Translations under genes and position numbers: made by a program | Notes under the pieces: generated by a model | Seen by the model: the letters and a program-made list of their open reading frames with translations, nothing else | Database searches by the model: none | Told to the model about the DNA's origin: nothing | In this document: positions 56,890 to 64,000 of the stretch, one piece after another | Numbering within the stretch: the stretch's first letter is position 1 | Layout: the number at the start of each line of letters is the position of its first letter | NCBI GenBank assembly: GCA_032207245.1 | Contig: CM063508.1 | Span: 92,347,957 to 92,411,956, forward strand | Source of the DNA: Pardosa pseudoannulata | Lineage: Eukaryota; Arthropoda; Arachnida; Araneae; Lycosidae | Reading direction: 5' to 3' | DNA: 64,000 nt

Positions 56890-58260
56890 AATTTGCCGGG
56901 AAGAACAGTTGCAATGCAGGAATGTCTATACGACTGCCCTAACATTTAATGTGAGTGCACTTACTTTGAGCACATATTTTTGGAATAATCTGGCATTGCA
57001 ACTCTTCTAATACAGGGTGACAAACAATACAAAAAGTACTGCAGTGTAAAAATAAATAAATATACCGGCATAACGTCTATAGGAAATTAATCATTTCGAA
57101 TATAGATTTCTTTTAATTTGCCGGGAAGAACAGTTGCAATGCAGGAATGTCTATACGACTGCCCTAACATTTAATGTGAGTGCACTTACTTTGAGCACAC
57201 ATATTTTTGGAATAATCTGGCATTGCAACTCTCTTCTAATACAGGGTGACAAACAATACAAAAATTACTGCAGTTTAAAAATAAATATACCGGCATAACG
57301 TCTGTAGGAAATTAATCATTTCGAATATAGATTTCCTTTAATTTGCCGGGAAGAAGAGTTGCAATGCAGGGATGTCTATACGACTGCCCTAACATTTAAT
57401 GTGAGTGCACTTACTTTGAGCACACATATTTTTGGAATAATCTGGCATTGCAACTCTCTTCTAATACAGGGTGACAAACAATACAAAAATTACTGCAGTG
57501 TAAAAATAAATATACCGGCATAACTTCTATAGGAAATTAAGACGTTTCGAATATAGATTTCCTTTAATTTGCCGGGAAGAACAGTTGCAATGCAGGAATG
57601 TCTATACGACTGCCCTAACATTTAATGTGAGTGCACTTACTTTGAGCACACATATTTTTGGAATAATCTGGCATTGCAACTCTCTTCTAATACAGGGTGA
57701 CAAACAATACAAAAATTACTGCAGTGTAAAAATAAATATACCGGCATAACGTCTATAGGAAATTAATCATTTCGAATATAGATTTCCTTTAATTTGCCGG
57801 GAAGAACAGTTGCAATGCAGGAATGTCTATACGACTGCCCTAACATTTAATGTGAGTGCACTTACTTTGAGCACATATTTTTGGAATAATCTGGCATTGC
57901 AACTCTTCTAATACAGGGTGACAAACAATACAAAAAGTACTGCAGTGTAAAAATAAATAAATATACCGGCATAACGTCTATAGGAAATTAATCATTTCGA
58001 ATATAGATTTCTTTTAATTTGCCGGGAAGAACAGTTGCAATGCAGGAATGTCTATACGACTGCCCTAACATTTAATGTGAGTGCACTTACTTTGAGCACA
58101 CATATTTTTGGAATAATCTGGCATTGCAACTCTCTTCTAATACAGGGTGACAAACAATACAAAAATTACTGCAGTTTAAAAATAAATATACCGGCATAAC
58201 GTCTGTAGGAAATTAATCATTTCGAATATAGATTTCCTTTAATTTGCCGGGAAGAAGAGT
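56890..58260. repeat. 901-bp higher-order duplication within the satellite
   Basis: Rare variants recur at a fixed distance of 901 bp: TCTGTAGG at 57301 and 58202, AAGAAGAGTT at 57351 and 58252, the AAAAAGTACTGC variant with its extra AAAT near 57022 and 57923. This equals four monomers. A similar offset (about 896 bp) links the CATATGTTTGG variants near 58552 and 59448. Confidence 0.85.
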
Positions 58261-61200
58261 TGCAATGCAGGAATGTCAATACGACTGCCCTAACATTTAA
58301 TGTGAGTGCACTTACTTTGAGCACACATATTTTTGGAATAATCTGGCATTGCAACTCTCTTCTAATACAGGGTGACAAACAAATACAAAAATTACTGCAG
58401 TTTAAAAATAAATATACCGGCATAACGTCTATAGGAAATTTAATCATTTCGAATATAGATTTCCTTTAATTTGCCGGGAAGAACAGTTGCAATGGCAGGA
58501 ATGTCTATACGACTGCCCTAACATTTAATGTGAGTGCACTTACTTTCAGCACATATGTTTGGAATAATCTGGCATTGCAACTCTCTTCTAATACAGGGTG
58601 ACAAACAATACAAGAATTACTGCAGTGTAAAAATAAATATACCGGCATAACTTCTATAGGAAATTAAGTCGTTTCGAATATAGATTTCCTTTAATTTGCC
58701 GGGAAGAACAGTTGCAATGCAGGAATGTCTATACGACTGCCCTAACATTTAATGTGAGTGCACTTACTTTGAGCACACATATTTTTGGAATAATCTGGCA
58801 TTGCAACTCTCTTCTAATACAGGGTGACAAATAATACAAAAATTACTGCAGTGTAAAAGTAAATATACCGGCATAACGTCTATAGGAAATTAATCATTTC
58901 GAATATAGATTTCTTTTAATTTGCCGGGAAGAACAGTTGCAATGCAGGAATGTCTATACGACTGCCCTAACATTTAATGTGAGTGCACTTACTTTGAGCA
59001 CACATATTTGGAATAATCTGGCATTGCAACTCTCTTCTAATACAGGGTGACAAACAATACAAAAATTACTGCAGTTTAAAAATAAATATACCGGCATAAC
59101 GTCTATAGGAAATTAATCATTTCGAATAGATTTCCTTTAATTTGCCGGGAAGAACAGTTGCAATGCAGGAATGTCTATACGACTGCCCTAACATTTAATG
59201 TGAGTGCACTTACTTTGAGCACACATATTTTTGGAATAATCTGGCATTGCAACTCTCTTCTAATACAGGGTGACAAACAATACAAAAATTACTGCAGTGT
59301 AAAAATAAATATACCGGCATAACGTCTATAGGAAATTAATCATTTCGAATATAGATTTCCTTTAATTTGCCGGGAAGAACAGTTGCAATGCAGGAATGTC
59401 TATACGACTGCCCTAACATTTAATGTGAGTGCACTTACTTTCAGCACATATGTTTGGAATAATCTGGCATTGCAACTCTCTTCTAATACAGGGTGACAAA
59501 CAATACAAGAATTACTGCAGTGTAAAAATTAATATACCGGCATAACTTCTAGAGGAAATTAAGTCATTTCGAATATAGATTTCCTTTAATTTGCCGGGAA
59601 GAACAGTTGCAATGCAGGAATGTCTATACGACTGCCCTAACATTTAATGTGAGTGCACTTACTTTGAGCACACATATTTTTGGAATAATCTGGCATTGCA
59701 ACTCTCTTCTAATACAGGGTGACAAATAAATACAAAAATTACTGCAGTGTAAAAATAAATATACCGGCATAACTTCTATAGGAAATTAAGTCGTTTCGAA
59801 TATAGATTTCCTTTAATTTGCCGGGAAGAACAGTTGCAATGCAGGAATGTCTATACGACTGCCCTAACATTTAATGTGAGTGCACTTTGAGCACACATAT
59901 TTTTGGAATAATCTGGCATTGCAACTCTCTTCTAATAATACAGGGTGACATAAAATACAAAAATTACTGCAGTGTAAAAATAAATATACCGGCATAACGT
60001 CTATAGGAAATTAATCATTTCGAATATAGATTTCCTTTAATTTGCCGGGAAGAACAGTTGCAATGCAGGAATGTCTATACGACTGCCCTAACATTTAATG
60101 TGAGTGCACTTACTTTGAGCACACATATTTTTGGAATAATCTGGCATTGCAACTCTCTTCTAATACAGGGTGACAAACAATACAAAAATTACTGCAGTGT
60201 AAAAATAAATATACCGGCATAACGTCTATAGGAAATTAATCATTTCGAATATAGATTTCCTTTAATTTGCCGGGAAGAACAGTTGCAATGCAGGAATGTC
60301 TATACGACTGCCCTAACATTTAATGTGAGTGCACTTTGAGCACACATATTTTTGGAATAATCTGGCATTGCAACTCTTCTAATAATACAGGGTGACAAAC
60401 AATACAAAAATTACTGCAGTGTAAAAATAAATATACCGGCATAACTTCTATAGGAAATTAAGACATTTCGAATATAGATTTCCTTTAATTTGCCGGGAAG
60501 AACAGTTGCAATGCAGGAATGTCTATACGACTGCCCTAACATTTAATGTGAGTGCACTTACTTTGAGCACACATATTTTTGGAATAATCTGGCATTGCAA
60601 CTCTCTTCTAATAATACAGGGTGACATAAAATACAAAAATTACTGCAGTGTAAAAATAAATATACCGGCATAACTTCTATAGGAAATTAAGTCGTTTCGA
60701 ATATAGATTTCCTTTAATTTGCCGGGAAGAACAGTTGCAATGCAGGAATGTCTATACGACTGCCCTAACATTTAATGTGAGTGCACTTACTTTGAGCACA
60801 CATATTTTTGGAATAATCTGGCATTGCAACTCTCTTCTAATAATACAGGGTGACATAAAATACAAAAATTACTGCAGTGTAAAAATAAATATACCGGCAT
60901 AACTTCTATAGGAAATTAAGTCATTTCGAATATAGATTTCCTTTAATTTGCCGGGAAGAACAGTTGCAATGCAGGAATGTCTATACGACTGCCCTAACAT
61001 TTAATGTGAGTGCACTTACTTTGAGCACACATATTTTTGGAATAATCTGGCATTGCAACTCTCTTCTAATACAGGGTGACAAACAATACAAAAATTACTG
61101 CAGTGTAAAAATAAATATACCGGCATAACTTCCATTGGAAATTATGACATTTCGAGTATAGATTTGCTTGAATTTGCCGCGAAGAAGTTGCAATGCAGGG

Positions 61201-62620
61201 ATGTCTATACGACTGCCCTAACATTTAATGTGAGTGCACTTACTTTGAGCACACATATTTTTGGAATAATCTGGCATTGCAACTCTCTTCTAATACAGGG
61301 TGACAAACAATACAAGAATTACTGCAGTGTAAAAATAAATATACCGGCATAACTTCTAGAGGAAATTAAGTCATTTCGAATATAGATTTCCTTTAATTTG
61401 CCGGGAAGAACAGTTGCAATGCAGGAATGTCTATACGACTGCCCTAACATTTAATGTGAGTGCACTTACTTTGAGGACACATATTTTTGAATAATCTGGC
61501 TTTGCAACTCCTTTCTAATAATAGAGGGTGACATAAAATACAAAAGTTACTACAGTGTAAAAATAAATATACCGGCATAACTTCTATAGGAAATTAAGAC
61601 GTGTCGAATATAGATTTCCTTTAATTTGCCGGGAAGAACAGTTGCAATGCAGGAATGTCTATACGACTGCCCTAACATTTAATGTGAGTGCACTTACAGC
61701 ACATATTTTTGGAATAATCTGGCATTGCAATCTCTTCTAATAAGGGTGACAAACAATACAAAAATTACTGCAGTGTAAAAATAAATATACCGGCATAACT
61801 TCTATAGGAAATTAATCATCGAATATAGATTTCCTTTAATTTGCCAGAAAGAACAGTTGCAATGCAGGAATGTCTATATGACTGCCCTAACATTTAATGT
61901 GAGTGCACTTTGAGCACACATATTTTTGGAATAATCTGGCATTGCAACTCTTCTAATAATACAGGGTGACAAACAATACAAAAATTACTGCAGTGTAAAA
62001 ATATACCGGTATAACTCTATAGGAAATTAAGAAGTTTCGAATATAGATTTCCTTTAATTTGCCAGGAAGAACAGTTGCAATGCAGGAATGTCTATATGAC
62101 TGCCCTAACATTTAATGTGAGTGCACTTACGTTGAGCACACATATTTTTGGAATAAATTTGGCATTGCAACTCTTCTAATAATACAGGGTGACATACAAT
62201 ACAAAAATATTACAGTAATATTATATACACCGAATTGCTACAAGATAACATTTCCATATATATTTCCATCCGAGAAACAAGTTACACTGCTGATTTCACA
62301 TACACTACCTTAAATATTAAATGCATATAGATCATGAGTACACATTTCTGAATACTATCATTGGAACTGTTTTAGTAATGCAAGATAAAAGAAATAAATG
62401 CCTAATAACGATGCGGAAATGTCAGAATATCAAAATAAACCCGTAAATGTTTTAGAAGTCTGATATTTTAACTATAGATTTCCTTGAATTTTTTATGAAT
62501 TCGGTTGTGCTTGAATAAAAACTGACTAATTTAACAATTAGATTAGGTATATTAAGCATTAGAACATTTAGATTAATAGTTTTTAATCTTGTTCTAATAA
62601 AACTAGGTATTATTAAATCA

Positions 62621-63626
62621 CCCGAACATACAATTACTCTAAGGAAAGTGTTAAATCAAATATTTTTTGGCTGTTATTAGAGTAGAGATTTGTGAATATA
62701 TAGAGATTAATAGAGGTATATATTTTTTTATATTTAAATAGATTTTTTACAGTATAATTAAAGCACTTTAGTTATCCAAGAGAAATTTTCTGCCATAAAT
62801 ATAAAAGTAATATAAAATATATTTTGAACTTTTTATACTTAATCTGATGGAAATACAAAATACAGTTTCATTATGGAATGGAGTATTATAAAAATTAAAT
62901 TTCCTTTACTGTAATATATGTTTGTATTAATAACGGATGCCATGCATCGTGAATAATAATCTTTATCAAACAAGAGCTCACTTTTTATACATTGTCATTG
63001 CAATAACTGTCAGAGCTAGATTGTGTAGCATTCTTAAAATACAACCTTCTGAATTCTATAACTTGCCTATAATGGTTATGAAATTTACAACAGAATGTGA
63101 TGAAAATTATTTCACATATTTTTCTTTAACTGTAGTGAACAACATGTAGCCTTGCTGACCTTTTTCAATAGTATTGCATTTAACCTTTAAGACAACTTGT
63201 CTAAGGTCAAATATGTGCTGTTTATTTAAACCCTGTGTTTTAAGATATAGTAATTTTTAAAAAATTTAAATACTCTCCAGATACTTTGAAATACTTAATT
63301 GAGAGAAACCTTAATTTTAGCGAATAATTTAAAAGTTTGTGGTACAGTAAGCACCTCCTTGGATATTCTCTGCATTCCGGTATATATTTTTTATTAACGG
63401 TAATTAAATATTTAAAAGAATAAAGCTTTTTAAAAAATAAAGGTGTTTCAACTAGATGAATGTTGTTCAAGATATATGCACATCGATGGAAATTGTGTAT
63501 GAAATGTCTCAATGAAAAATACCATTTTAATGTTAAAAGTACTTTTAATAACAAGTTAAAATTTCCTGAAACCATTTTGGTCACTGTTAAATACTCTCCC
63601 TGGGAAGAAGATGGCTAAATGAGAAT
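62621..63626. other. Gene-free stretch
   Basis: AT-rich. The minus-strand frame of 114 codons at 63240-63584 is rich in L, K, F, Y, N and I as expected for chance frames in AT-rich DNA, and no domain is recognised. It is therefore not called. Confidence 0.45.
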
Positions 63627-63745
63627 GTTTGGTTTGGTTTCGGGGGCTGTGGTTTACTCTTTGCATCACGAGGTTGGTACCTACTACTTTGTCAAATCAA
63701 TAGGATTAGCATCCATGCCACCAGCAATATTCGAATCTATGAATC
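63627..63745 (-). mobile_element. Decayed SINE1 copy
   Basis: TTTGGTTTGGTTTCGGGGGC to TTCGAATCTATGAATCC follows the minus-strand order tail, body, B box. Part of the body is deleted. Confidence 0.75.
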
Positions 63746-63904
63746 CTGAACTCACCACGAGATTTTAATTTTTTTCTAATAAAGAGCACTTACATTTTTT
63801 GAACATTCACTTATTCATTATTTTATTACTAGAACAGAACATAGTCTAAGTATTACACTAGTAGGACACAAATCCATCTAAGTCCTTTAGAATCTAACCA
63901 AAAG

Positions 63905-63947
63905 TGTTTGGTTTGGTTTGGAGCGCTACGGTTACTTTTGCACACTA
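63905..63947 (-). mobile_element. SINE1 tail fragment
   Basis: GTTTGGTTTGGTTTGGAGCG followed by CTACGGTTACTTTTGC is the SINE1 tail and first body bases. The rest is absent. Confidence 0.75.
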
Positions 63948-64000
63948 AAACGAAACTCATTTGAAGTGTAAAAATACAGAAAATCAGTTTTAAAATGACT

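Larger units (their letters stand above)
54540..62620. repeat. 225-bp satellite array, homogeneous core with diverged edges
   Basis: Direct tandem repeats anchored on TTTGCCGGGAAGAACAG at 55992, 56217, 56444, 56667, 56892, 57117, 57342, 57568, 57793 and so on to about 62062, spacing 223-227 bp, about 28 units. Core units differ by a few bases and by small indels (TTAC or CA present or absent). Units from 54540 to 55900 and after 62190 are strongly diverged. Each monomer carries GTTGCAATGC and, about 90 bp later, GCATTGCAAC, a perfect 10-bp inverted repeat. ORFs of 62-76 codons here are repeat artefacts. Confidence 0.97.

Noticed and set aside
58217..61352. ORFs of 62-76 codons in the 225-bp satellite
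   Set aside because: They arise where small indels shift the repeat frame, occur on both strands and carry no domain.
54540..62620. CRISPR array
   Set aside because: Units are about 225 bp with near-identical sequence throughout and no unique spacers. The DNA is eukaryotic.
54540..62620. Hammerhead ribozyme in the satellites
   Set aside because: The CTGATGA core motif was not found in either monomer.
63240..63584. 114-codon minus-strand ORF
   Set aside because: Composition is what AT-rich DNA yields by chance and no motif, splice site or polyadenylation context supports it.

Overview
The window reads as eukaryotic, AT-rich, repeat-dominated DNA from an arthropod, most probably a spider. 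This is inferred from the mixture seen: tRNA-derived SINEs, BEL/Pao gag and pol relics, THAP-, MADF- and hAT-type transposase fragments, and long satellites. I find no complete host gene, no rRNA, no genuine tRNA and no bacterial features. Nearly every open frame is either a transposon relic or a chance frame in AT-rich or satellite DNA.

Layout. 0.6-2.2 kb: an old, decayed tandem repeat of about 291 bp, interrupted by two SINEs. 2.5-2.8 kb: a minus-strand BEL/Pao reverse-transcriptase fragment that runs directly into a 336-bp satellite (2.8-6.4 kb, about 11 units). 6.4-16.8 kb: a second SINE family, hairpins, TA microsatellites, one possible exon, otherwise empty. 16.8-17.6 kb: a hAT element with a perfect 8-bp target duplication and a readable transposase C-terminus. 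18.9-23.4 kb: two unidentified ORFs of 131 and about 114 codons in otherwise empty DNA. 23.8-28 kb: a Helitron-like element carrying a SINE, a long-TIR (PIF/Harbinger-like) element and a 25-bp-arm hairpin. 29.4-34.2 kb: a nest in which a SINE is split by a 4.6-kb DNA transposon that is itself split by a 1.2-kb hAT. 34.4-40.1 kb: further SINEs, a second Helitron split by a 742-bp hAT-like element, a PIF/Harbinger element with a broken MADF reading frame, and a TTAA-flanked piggyBac-like element.

40.9-51.1 kb is the carcass of one BEL/Pao LTR retrotransposon. It has LTR-like ends, a tRNA-Gly-type primer site, gag with three zinc knuckles, protease pieces, the start of RT and the extreme C-terminal domain. 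It was invaded by a second copy of the DNA transposon seen at 29.6 kb, by a SINE, by a THAP-bearing (P-like) DNA transposon and by a tiny TTAA palindrome. 51.3-53.7 kb is a Tigger/pogo-like element with SINE debris inside. 54.5-62.6 kb is a second satellite of about 225 bp per unit, about 28 homogeneous core units with diverged units at both edges and a 901-bp (four-unit) duplicated block. The last 1.4 kb is AT-rich with two SINE fragments.

The pieces do not form a pathway. They record successive insertions, and several insertion sites can be reconstructed because the interrupted sequence rejoins exactly. Most coordinates of element ends are supported by target-site duplications; those that are not are marked.
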